A program made the translations under genes and the position numbers. DNA of 64,000 bases. It comes from Nymphaea colorata (Eukaryota; Streptophyta; Magnoliopsida; Nymphaeales; Nymphaeaceae). The stretch covers positions 1,461,503 through 1,525,502 of the forward strand of contig NC_045143.1 of assembly GCF_008831285.2 (NCBI RefSeq), given 5' to 3'. Of the stretch, positions 36,790 to 46,854 are shown one piece after another (position 1 is the first letter of the stretch; the number at the start of each line of letters is the position of its first letter). Below the pieces are notes generated by a model. The model had not been told where the DNA came from and did no database searches. It was given only the letters and a program-made list of their open reading frames with translations.

Positions 36790-38653
36790 GTTTCAGTTGC
36801 CACTTGCACAAAAAAGAAAAAGAGATAAGGACCTCTTCTGCTGCCACCAAGCCTTTTGACTGTTTGAATCTTGTCGCAGTCGACTAGTCTAGAGTGATGT
36901 TGTCCAAATCGTTTTTGGAATTGAACCAGCAAATTCTGCGGTTTCGAGGCGAAGCACGAAGTTTAAGTGATTAACAAAATAAGGCTCATTTTTTCGAGAG
37001 CATGCAGTCGCTCAAGCTTTTGGAATTAACTTCTCGAAGCAGTGGCTTCCACACGTTAAACGTCAAGCTGAATTGTTAATGACACGAACGCCCTTTAATC
37101 AAAATTATTTCTAAAAGTGTGTGTAGTTGGGTCCAAACAGGTATCGAAATGCGCGCTTTCCTTAGCACATCTCGTTCATACCATTGTCATGTCTTTATAC
37201 AAATCTCAAATTTAGGTTTCTTTAACTGTTGTTCTTACTGTATGTGATTAATATAATATTCATTTCATAACCCATAGCTACTACTAAATTGAACATGATT
37301 TTTTGCTTAAGCGTTCCAAACTACCTTTGAATTAAATTATTCAACAAACCCCTTTTTTCTTTTGATGGAATTACATCACTGCTCCCAACATGGTGTTAGA
37401 AATGGGAAAGAGAAAGCGAGTTGCTAACCATGGTTAAATTAAAAATGAAAAAAGAGGAAGGACGCATTTGTTCTGATCTCCTACAGGATTTCAAACGACG
37501 AAAAATCAATTGTGAAGCATTTCCAGTGAACGAATTCGTGTGCGACGTGTTGGTGAATCCGGTGGCTGACCGATTGTCTGTCTGATGCTCCCTGACATGG
37601 CGGGCGACGTGTTGGTGAAACCTCGGCAACCAATCGACCTCAACGTCCCACCGTTTGCTATGAACCGGCCGGAGTATCCGTCATCGCTTCTCTGGTACTC
37701 TCCATCGCTGTCTCTGAGCACCACTGCCGAGAAAAGCCCGAATGAGGAGCGACGACTTTGGACGGCTTCTGAAGCAGCCGGTTCCAGAGCTCCAAGAGTG
37801 GCGTCAATGCTCTCTTTGCAGCGGTCTCCTCCTGTGCAGCTCAGGCACGTTTCGGCCGTCGTTGTGCCGGGTCTGTCACGCTTTGACCCATTCTCTCGTT
37901 GCTCGACGTTGCTTTCGTTACTCTTCGTGCTTTCGTTGCTCGACGTTGCTTTCGTTGCTCGACGTTGCTTTCGTTACTCGTCGTGCTTTCGTTGCTCGAC
38001 GTTGAGAGGGAGAAGAAGACCATTTGCAGTCAACTTTTATTTGATGGCCTTCAAGGTGCGGAGGAGGGGGAGGAACGACGGCCTTCCTCATCGGTCGTCG
38101 TTGGTGGCAGGGCAGGCTACGTGTTGGCGGTATCTCCGTTTGTCCCTTGCTTCTTCTGTGAACTCCTCTTCCATCATCTTCCCTGCCATCAACGAAGATC
38201 AGTTTTTCTCGCTATCTTGTCTCTGTGGACCTCTTCCTTCTTGCCGCTACCCTCCCTCCATGTAAGCTCCTTAACTCCTTTTCTTCGAGTCGCGGATGTT
38301 ATGGTTGCATGAATTTTAGATTTCTCAAACTGGTTTTCCTTGCTTCTCGCTTTGAGTCCGTGTCCTTGGAAACTAAAAGAAACTGATTTTTTTTTCTTTC
38401 TGTCGTCAGGAATAGTAGATTGTGTTCATTCACCGGAGGCCCTGTTCTGATTCAATGCTTCGTCTTTCTTTACTTCCTTCTGTTCAGGAATTTGGCAGAA
38501 ATTGGTAGGTTCCTTGTAGAATTGAACACATTGGGCAGTGCCCTTTCGGTGACTGAAGCTCCGGAACCTCCTGAAAGGCTGTGGATTGTAGTCCATATGC
38601 AAACTGGCTTCTGTTAGGCGTTTGTTTTGGCGAGAGATAAGACCTTCACAACT
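36790..38653 (+). promoter_or_regulatory. Upstream block and leader of THE1-like gene 2
   Basis: About 36960-37410 matches the blocks upstream of genes 1 and 3. The segment from about 37680 to the ATG is homologous to the gene 3 leader. A donor at 38262 (TGTAAGCTCC) and an acceptor ending at 38409 are conserved in gene 3 (46467 and 46611), which suggests a leader intron of about 148 nt. Upstream ATGs are present; a leader frame at 37585-38265 contains DLNVPP but is probably not a gene. Confidence 0.4.
37892..38005. repeat. 18-19-bp minisatellite in the gene 2 leader
   Basis: Six units alternate between a 19-bp form (TTCGTTGCTCGACGTTGCT) and an 18-bp form (TTCGTTACTCnTCGTGCT). The homologous place in gene 3 (about 46133-46187) has only three units, so the array has grown here or shrunk there. 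Confidence 0.85.
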
Positions 38654-41137
38654 ATGGATAAAGTTGTTCTGGTTAATCTTCTTCTCATGTGTTTTGCTGG
38701 GATTCGTTTGTTTGCCTTCACGCCGGTGGACAATTGCCTCATCGACTGTGGTTCTTCCACCAACACGACAGTCGATAAACGAGTTTTCGTTGCGGATAGT
38801 CCTGGCTCTTTCTTCTCCGTTACGACCGGAGAAAATATTTCAGGCAACACGGCCTCCAGCCCCAGTGGAAATCTCAGTGGATTGGATCTCTACCGGACAG
38901 CGCGAATCTTCACCAGTGATTCTTCTTATACGTTCTCAATCAACAGCCCTGGCAGGCACTGGATTCGCCTGTATTTCTTTCCATTCAGCTACCAAATGTA
39001 CGACCTAACAACTGCGAGTTTCTCTGTGCGGACTCAAGACACCGTCCTCCTCAGCAATTTCAGAACGCAGAATACTTCTGCCGCTGTATTCAAGGAATAT
39101 TCCGTCTTTGTAAACTCGAGCAGCCTCGTTCTCACTTTCACTCCTCTGAGCAGCTCGTTCGCGTTCGTGAATGCGATAGAAGTTGTTTCTGTTCCCTCTA
39201 CGCTTATCGCAGATTCCGCTCACTTGTTGAATACTCCATCAACCCGTGATGGCCTGTCGAAGGAAACATTCGAGACGGTGTTCAGGGTGAACATGGGAGG
39301 ACCCCTGGTCACTCCTCTAGATGACGCACTCCAGAGAACTTGGGTGACTGATGAAGACTTTCTGCTACTTAAGAGCGCCGCCTTGAGTGTTACAACAAGC
39401 CAGCAACCTACATATCCTAATGGAGGAGCCACCCAAGATACTGCTCCAGCCATTGTGTACAGAACGGCTAGAATGATGAACCCGTCGACGCAGACGAACG
39501 TGATTAAGTTCAACATGACATGGCAGTTCCCGTTGGATTTCAGTTACTCTTATTTAATCCGGATGCATTTCTGTGACATAGCAAGTAAAGCACAGAATCA
39601 GCTTGTGTTCAATGTCTACATAGACGGCTTCTCTGCGGTCTCGAATCTTGATCTGTATGCTAAAACATTGGCCTCAGCATCTCCTTGGTACTACGACTTT
39701 GTTTTGGCTGTTACTTCTGGTTCGAGTAGTCTGAATGTGTCTGTTGGTCCCTCTGATTCGCCGGGTACTCCTCCTAATGCAACTTTAAATGGGCTGGAGA
39801 TTATGAAGTTTGTCTTGCCATCTGCCAATCCATCCTCAAGGAAGGGCACAAAGATTGTTATAATTGTTGGCTCTCTCTTGGGGGGCTTGGTCGCGATTGT
39901 CTTGTGCTTGGTTGCCATACTGCTGCTTAGAGGCCGGAAGAAACCGAGAAGGGATGGACATTCTAATTCTAGGACCAGGATTCCTTTTACTGTTGGGAGG
40001 CAATCCCACGGCGGAGGCAGAATTGCAACTTCAAACACCGGCTTATCAGGGCACGATGCAAGTCTTGGTTTCCGATTCACCTTCACCGACTTGCAGGAAG
40101 CGACAATCAACTTTGGTGAAACATCTCTCATTGGAGTAGGTGGCTTCGGGAAGGTGTACAAGGGAAAGCTGCGAGATGGAACTGTAGTGGCCGTAAAAAG
40201 AGCCAACCCAGGCTCTCAGCAGGGGATGAAAGAATTCCTCACAGAGATCGATATGTTGTCTAAATTCCGTCACCGTCACCTGGTCTCACTGATCGGCTTC
40301 TGTGATGAGCAGTCTGAGATGATCCTGGTGTACGAGTATATGGCAAATGGGACCCTCAGGTCTCATCTCTATGGAAGTGGTCTTCCTAGTCTTACTTGGA
40401 AGCAGAGACTGGAGATATGCATAGGAGCAGCTCGAGGACTTCATTACCTACACACGGGTTCCACCCGAGTAATCATCCATCGTGATGTGAAGTCGGCCAA
40501 TATATTACTGGATGCGAATCTTATGGCAAAGGTTTCAGATTTTGGAATCTCGAAAGCGGGTCCTGATTTGGATCAATCCCATGTGAGCACGGCTGTCAAA
40601 GGGAGCTTCGGCTACCTGGATCCAGAGTATTTCAAAAGGCAACAGTTGACAGAGAAATCAGATGTCTACTCATTTGGGGTCGTGCTGCTGGAAGTCCTGT
40701 GCGCAAGGCCTGTGATTGATTCTACACTTCCTCGGGAGATGGTAAACATTGCAGACTGGGCAATGAAATGGCAGAAGAAGGGGAAATTGGAGCGAATTAT
40801 TGATCATCGTCTTGCCGGTGCTATCAAGCCTGCTTCTCTCATGAAATTTGGAGAGACAGTCGAGAAATGCTTAGCTGAATATGGTACAGACCGTCCTTCC
40901 ATGGGAGACGTGCTGTGGAACTTGGAGTATGCTTTGCAGCTCCAGGAGACATCATCTCTTGCTGATCCAGATGATAACAGTGCAACTTGTCTCATAGATA
41001 TGCCCATTCGAATCTCACGTGTCGATTCATATGAAACTGAAGTGACGAGCATAGATGGGACCTCAAATGGGGATGAACTGTTAAGCACATCATCAAACAA
41101 TGTTTTCTCCCAGCTGATAAACACGGAAGGCAGGTAG
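38654..41137 (+). CDS. THE1-like: CrRLK1L receptor kinase, THESEUS1-like gene 2
   Basis: Intronless, 827 aa, the same length as gene 1. ATG 38654 begins MDKVVLVNLLLMCFAGIRLF, a signal peptide; upstream in-frame codons have no ATG. Tandem malectin-like ectodomain (FTPVDNCLIDCGSS, GRHWIRLYFFPF, FVNAIEVVSVP), membrane helix (VIIVGSLLGGLVAIVLCLVA), then kinase with [32 protein letters not shown] and [16 protein letters not shown]. The tail ends [12 protein letters not shown]. No stop or frameshift. It lies 6017 bp start-to-start from gene 1, and both flanks are duplicated with it. It presumably acts as a plasma-membrane wall or RALF sensor like its family. Ectodomain differences from gene 1 are concentrated in the first malectin domain, so ligand specificity could differ (inference). 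Confidence 0.93.
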   Translation: MDKVVLVNLLLMCFAGIRLFAFTPVDNCLIDCGSSTNTTVDKRVFVADSPGSFFSVTTGENISGNTASSPSGNLSGLDLYRTARIFTSDSSYTFSINSPGRHWIRLYFFPFSYQMYDLTTASFSVRTQDTVLLSNFRTQNTSAAVFKEYSVFVNSSSLVLTFTPLSSSFAFVNAIEVVSVPSTLIADSAHLLNTPSTRDGLSKETFETVFRVNMGGPLVTPLDDALQRTWVTDEDFLLLKSAALSVTTSQQPTYPNGGATQDTAPAIVYRTARMMNPSTQTNVIKFNMTWQFPLDFSYSYLIRMHFCDIASKAQNQLVFNVYIDGFSAVSNLDLYAKTLASASPWYYDFVLAVTSGSSSLNVSVGPSDSPGTPPNATLNGLEIMKFVLPSANPSSRKGTKIVIIVGSLLGGLVAIVLCLVAILLLRGRKKPRRDGHSNSRTRIPFTVGRQSHGGGRIATSNTGLSGHDASLGFRFTFTDLQEATINFGETSLIGVGGFGKVYKGKLRDGTVVAVKRANPGSQQGMKEFLTEIDMLSKFRHRHLVSLIGFCDEQSEMILVYEYMANGTLRSHLYGSGLPSLTWKQRLEICIGAARGLHYLHTGSTRVIIHRDVKSANILLDANLMAKVSDFGISKAGPDLDQSHVSTAVKGSFGYLDPEYFKRQQLTEKSDVYSFGVVLLEVLCARPVIDSTLPREMVNIADWAMKWQKKGKLERIIDHRLAGAIKPASLMKFGETVEKCLAEYGTDRPSMGDVLWNLEYALQLQETSSLADPDDNSATCLIDMPIRISRVDSYETEVTSIDGTSNGDELLSTSSNNVFSQLINTEGR

Positions 41138-43199
41138 CTGCTGATCCAAGGTAGTTTGCTCCGCAATCTGTCTCGAGTAGCAATTTGTTTTCTGTTGTTA
41201 TCGACTGTAAGCATTCTATCATATTTTTGGACTCCAGGGGCGACGTTCAATCATGGCCTTTTGCATGTTTGAGTTGGCGTTCTTAGCTTTTCGTCTTCTC
41301 ACTGCCGACTTTCTCAGCAAACCTCTGGCTGACGCAGTCCGCAGTAGGGCCTTGATTACAGAGAGGACTTTGACGCCTCTTCATCTTTGTAGTGTTCCTA
41401 GTGCCTCCGTCTTATTTTATTATCTATTTTACTCAGGCACGGCAAAATGAGAAGGCTCAGCGCCCTCTAGCAGCTCAGTTTGCTTTCCGAACGGACTTTC
41501 ACAGTTGCAGCGATTGTACTGTACAGTAAAGGCTGTAAAGTTATCTGTGCATGATTAACTACATGTTCCTTTCTCTCTACTTTCTTCATCCTCATAGCTC
41601 TGCTGTTAGCTTTTTCTGTTCTAACTACAACGGTTTGTCAAATTACTAGTTTAAATGAGCCTTTGTTCGTTTCCAGCAACTCTGCTGGATGCTAAACAAG
41701 TCTCGGCGCACACATTAGTACTGTTCGCCTACCCGTCGTCAACTCTAGTTTTCGTACAAATTTATTTATCTGTTTGTTTGTTTTATGAATTGCTTGCGTA
41801 CTTGTTGTAGCAGTGATAGGAATACCTTGAACTGTTCATGCTTCATTTAACTTGTCATATCTACAATACATACACGCATGCTTTGCATGCCTCAGTTCTT
41901 TTCCTGTACATAACATTTTTTCTCAATAAAAGACAGGAGACTGTTTCCCAGCAGATTTCGATTGAAAAGAGAGAGAGAAAAAAAAAAAACACTTGAAACT
42001 GGTAACTGAATTGACATTCGCCTCCAGTTTGATTCAACTAGGACGATTAGGCCAGATTCTATAATATTGGAGCAAACAAGTATCGGAATCCACCCGTTAA
42101 ACAAATTTTAAAATTTACAATTCTGGGCTATATTAAAATTTACGGTTATATTTACTTTATGGGGTCACTTTCTCTCTGTTCTCTATTCTCGCTGTTCTAT
42201 TGCTTTTTTACTCAGTACTTTTTTTTTGTGACAACTTTGTTAATGATTTCTATCGCTGTCTCTCTTTCAACCCAACGTCCACTGAAAGGCCTTACAAAGG
42301 TAAAAAAGCAAAACCTTGAGCCCCTCGTGAGGCGAGGCAACAATGGAGGGGGCATCAGTTGAAGCTTAACTGATGTATAAAAAAAAAAGAAGCGGAAAAA
42401 ATTAGAATTACAAGCATGTCAATAAATAATCATATTCAACTCATCTTATTCATCTCTCGGACACATGCACACATGTAACCACAGCCACTTATAAGTCCAA
42501 ATAAATACAATGTTTGCCTACGTGATTGGCGAATGACTCGACTTGTCCTAATGTAAACAGTATAAATCCTAATGTAAACAGTATAAAGAATGCTTGCATA
42601 ATCAACGCATAGGACAATATGTCCTAAGCAGTTAAAATGTTCTAAATTTTTAGTGAATTATCCAACTAGACCAGATTCTGTTACACACTACTAACATTCA
42701 CAAACAAACATCCAAAACTAGGAAAACCAAGTTCAAGATAATGACATCAGGAGTCTAACTAACAAGTATTTGTCAACAACAATATTAGCATATCAAAATC
42801 TACATGTCTAACGAAGATTACAAAAAGGTTGTATATCAATGCAAATATCAAGTAGTTTTTAACAAAGTTCAAATGTCATTTGCACAAAACTATTCAATTG
42901 TGTCTTTATCATTGTCATTTTTTTTGTCAAGGGTTATCCTTTTTCATTTGAATAATCCATATATAAGTTTCTCTTTCTTATTATCAAAACTCTGATCTTC
43001 TAAAGCTTTTTATTTTTTATTTTACGTTCACGCATCAAAAACATTAATGAAAGTGAAACATTTAGTAATGAATGAAGACAATTTTCCTTATATTTATTTC
43101 AAAATTAGAAATATATAACATACCTTTGTCAACACTTTACATTTGAAAAGCTGAACACTGCTTATATTGCTTTGCTGACTTTGATATATCTTAAAAAAA
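41138..43199. other. 3' flank of gene 2 and AT-rich intergenic DNA
   Basis: The first 0.7-0.9 kb matches the 3' flank of gene 1. From about 42380 the DNA becomes very AT-rich and has no counterpart between genes 1 and 2; part of it may belong to the hAT relic beyond its coding end. A 22-bp tandem repeat (CCTAATGTAAACAGTATAAA) lies at about 42549-42590. No gene was seen. Confidence 0.45.
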
Positions 43200-44425
43200 A
43201 AAAGAATATCAACATTTTTCCATATTGAAAGAATCATGCAACCAAAAACCATTGAATCAAAGTGATAAACTGGAATATTCTTTTATAACAACTGATTCAT
43301 CATCTAAATCAACAATATCAACACACACAGGATCCTCAAATGTTTTTCTTTTTCATTTCTATTCATTCAACTTCAAGTTATGCATGGCATAAACCAAACT
43401 ATTAAGTTTTTCTTTATGAATGCGATTTCTCCTTTCTATATATACATATCTTCTAATTGCATAAGTTGTAAGTAATAAACACTCAACAACTGTAAAAGAA
43501 AATAGACTTTTGAATGGTTATACGATAAATTATCTCAAGTGCATTTGTTTACCAAAGATAATGAACTCCAATTCTATTCACATCCTGATGCACTACACAT
43601 AAAATTGAAAATTCATATAGCAAATTTTTTCAATTCTTATACATCATCACCAAATGTATTCTGCCAATCAATTGAATAAAAAAAAAAACAAAAAAAAAAC
43701 TTTAGATAATTTCATTTCATCCAATCATAAATCAAACCGACCAAAAAAAAAAAGAAAACTATACCATGACATATTTTCTTTTGTGTTCCAATTGTCATAA
43801 GCTTGCCAAACTCACCACCTGTATTTTCATCGGAATTAAGTTGAAGTAAAATATTCCATAGCTCATTTAAAGCATGCATCATTATTTCTAAGCATTTTAT
43901 TAAAGCAGCATTTAATATTCTATTTTTTAGAACCTCATCATCATAAAGAAAATGATGGTTCAAATAATATTTTGCATGATATAGATAATGACGCGTTTGA
44001 TTGTTCCATATATTATCAAGTGTTTACAAAATTTTCATGTACCTTTTTTTTTTTATCATTGTCAATATTGTAAGTTATTTCTTCTTTTGTCCTACTTATG
44101 TGATCATTCAGAAGTCTTCTAACTAGTTTGATTAACAACCTTCAATGACTTCACTAAGGGTAATGTGACTTTAATAATATAAGAAATTGCCTTTCAAAAG
44201 CTCTCATATTGAGTAACAATGAGTATTACTTCTTTACATTTGATATTTTTGATATGATAATCAATATATTGAAACTTTTGAGAGAGAGATATATTTTTAA
44301 ATGTTCTTTTATTTGTGTGAATACTCTATAGTGTAAGATAAGAAGTAGCAACACATTTAACTGAAGGTTGTAATAGTTTCTTACCTTTTATATATTTTCT
44401 CATCAAATTCAAAACTTGACGTGTA
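43200..44425 (-). mobile_element. hAT-superfamily transposase relic
   Basis: Minus-strand pieces in successive frames line up with the C-terminal half of plant BED/DUF659 hAT transposases: LMRKYIKGKKLLQPSVKC (about 44400), then IKVTLPLVKSLKVVNQTS-like (about 44150), WNNQTRHYLYHAKYYLN (about 43980), GEFGKLMTIGTQKK (about 43790), SASGCE-stop-NWS (about 43580, the hAT dimerisation signature) and an acidic FEDPVCVDIVDLDDE tail (about 43300). Several stops and frame changes break it. The N-terminal half is missing; at about 44430 the sequence switches to the block duplicated upstream of the THE1-like genes. Terminal inverted repeats were not found. Confidence 0.7.
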
Positions 44426-44429
44426 GCGA

Positions 44430-44884
44430 TTGAGCGATTAACAAAAATGACGCTCAACTTTTCAACTTCATGAGGCCGTTCAACTTTTGTGGTTTCTTTC
44501 TCAAATAGCCGCCGCTTCCATACGTTAAAGGTTAAGATGAAATATGAAATGAAAAAAACGCCCTTTAATAAAAAATATTTCTAAAAAGGTTTGTGTAGTT
44601 GGGTCGAAACAAGTATCAAAGTCCCGGCATTTTTTAGCTCATCTCATTCATACGGTTACCATTATCATGTCTTTATACAAATCTCAAATTTAGGTTTCTT
44701 TAACTGTTATTCTTGAGTGATTAATATATAATTCCATTTCATAACTCATAGCTACTAATAAGTTGAACACAAATTTTTGCTTAAGCATTCCAAACCATGT
44801 TTTAATTAAATTATCCAACAAACCCTTTTTTTTTTTTGATGGAATGACATTACTGCTCCCAACATAGTGTTAGAAATGGGAAAG
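44430..44884 (+). promoter_or_regulatory. Duplicated upstream block of THE1-like gene 3
   Basis: It matches about 36960-37410 base by base over most of its length (for example GTGTAGTTGGGTC and AAATGGGAAAGAG). In gene 2 this block runs straight into the leader; here it is separated from the leader by the LINE relic. Confidence 0.6.
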
Positions 44885-45690
44885 AGCCGATAAAATGAGA
44901 ATATATAACAAAATTTGGGAACAAGAAGTCCCCTAAATACAAAAACAAACTGCAAAAACAGAAGTAAAAGACAAAATATACAAATACAATGCACAGTAAA
45001 ATAAGAGAGGTGTAAATAGAGAGGAAAGACAGAGTGAAATAGTTACTTTGTCGCAGACAGACAGCGGTGCCTCAACCGAATGACAAAATGGATATCCTCA
45101 TGTACAAGACGAGCCACCGAATCTGGCGAAGAGAAGGTGCCCTTGAAGATTCTGTTGTTGCGCTCATCTCAAATGCGCCACCAAGCTGAAATGAGCCACA
45201 ACCTCCAAACACAACCTCAGGAAGCAGACAGGTGAGATGAAGGACAAAACAGGAAGAGAAGACGAATGGATGGTGGGTCTGGAAGGTTACTAATAAGCGA
45301 AGGCCCGGTAGAAGCAAGAACATTAAAAATGAACGGACAAAAAGTAAAAAGGTGAACCCAAGACTCAATCGCGGCAAGACACATGAGACACTGGTTAGCC
45401 AAACTGATTCAAAGGCGTTGTAAGTAATCAAAAGTATTGATGTGGCTAGTGTAGAAGTCAGGCAAAAGCAATGGCATGAGAAGAGGGGTCAAGGGACCAA
45501 AAGGAGCGGGGTGAGAGCGACGTAACAAAAGGACCAAATAAAGTGAGGTAGCAAGAAGAAAAAGTGAACTCACGGGAATGTGAAAGAAGTCAGGATGGAG
45601 ATGTGAATGATGAAAGGCGAATAAAAAAAAAAGATAAAATATGACGCGTCAAAAGGAAATGGATAAAACTATTCTAAAAACACTAAAGTG
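44885..45690 (-). mobile_element. LINE (L1-type) 3' end relic
   Basis: Minus-strand frames show the reverse-transcriptase-associated zinc finger (CLMCLAAIESWVHLFTFC, about 45300-45395) and then, in another frame, the ERNNRIFKGTF motif typical of L1 ORF2 C-termini (about 45130-45165). The two are in different frames with a stop between, so it is dead. It is absent from the homologous place upstream of gene 2 (about 37410-37440), which brackets the insertion. The 3' end should be near 44885; only the last few hundred bases of a full LINE are present. Confidence 0.7.
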
Positions 45691-45699
45691 AAAATGAAA

Positions 45700-46854
45700 A
45701 AAAGGTAAAAAAAAAAAAAAAACTAAGAGAAGAAGATACATTGGTTCTCAATTCTCATCTCTTACGACATCTCAACGACCAAAATTCAATCGTGAAGCAA
45801 TCCACCGCGACGTCAAACCCTCTGATGTAAAGCGGCGCGACTATCCGTCTATCCGTCATCGCTTCTCTGGCACTCTCCATCGCCGTCTCCGAGAACCACC
45901 GCGGCGAAAAGCCCGAAAGGAGCGACGACGCTGGACGGCTCCTGAAGCAGCCGGCTCCAGAGCAGAAAGAGTGGCCTCAATGCTCTATCCGCAGTCCCGC
46001 TTCGCACCAACCGAGGTGTCCTCCAGTGCAGCAATGCGATCCTTCTCGGCACTCCCTCCTTCCCTGCTGTGGTGGGGATTTAGGCACGTTCGACCGTCGT
46101 TGTGCCGGGTCTGTCACGTTTTGACCCATTCTTTCGTTGCTCGACGTTCCATTCGTTACTCGTCGTAGTTTCGTTGCTCGACGTTGAGAGGGAGAATCTT
46201 CTGACGCCCTTGAAAACTCTTTTCAGTAGATTTTTATTTAATGGCCTTCAAGGTGCGAAGGAGAGGGAGGGACGACGGCGTTCCGGCTCTTCCCCAGTGG
46301 CCTTCTTTGGAGCCAGGGAAGGCTGCGTGTTGGCGGTATCTCCGGTTCTCTCTTCCTTCTTCCATAACCTCATCTTCCATCATCTTCTCTGCCATCAACA
46401 AAGATCAGTTTTCTCGCTATCTTGTCTCTGTGGACCTCTTCCTTCTTGACACGCCCCTCCCTCTATGTAAGCTCCTTAGTTACTTTTCTTTCAATCGCGG
46501 ATGTTATGGTTGCATGAATTTTAGATTTCCCAAACTGGTTTTCCTTGCTTCTTTCTTTGAGTCCGTGTCTTCCGAAGCTAAAAGAAATTGATTTTTTCTT
46601 TCAGTCTTCAGGAATAGTAGTTTATGTTCATTCACCCCAGGACTTGTTCTGGTTCAATGCTTCTTCTTTCTTTACTTCCTTCTGTTTAGGAAGTTGGCAG
46701 AAACTGGTATATTCCTTGTAGATTTGAACACACTGGGTAGTGCCCTTCCGGCGACTTAAGATCAGGAATTTCAGGAAAGGCTAAGGATTGTAGCCCGTTT
46801 GCAAATTGGCCTCTGTTAGGCATTTGTTTGGGCCGGAAATAAGACCTTCGCAAC
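45700..46854 (+). promoter_or_regulatory. Leader region of THE1-like gene 3
   Basis: Homologous to the gene 2 leader (about 37440-38653). It includes a three-unit version of the TTCGTTGCTCGACGTT minisatellite (about 46133-46187) and conserved donor (46467) and acceptor (ending 46611) sites for a probable leader intron of about 145 nt. Confidence 0.4.

Noticed and set aside
37585-38265. Plus-strand frame of 226 aa with DLNVPP, resembling a repression motif
   Set aside because: It spans the leader minisatellite, is not conserved in the gene 3 leader, and shows no domain. The motif is probably chance.
39691-40206. Minus-strand frame of 171 aa
   Set aside because: Antisense to the membrane and kinase region of THE1-like gene 2.
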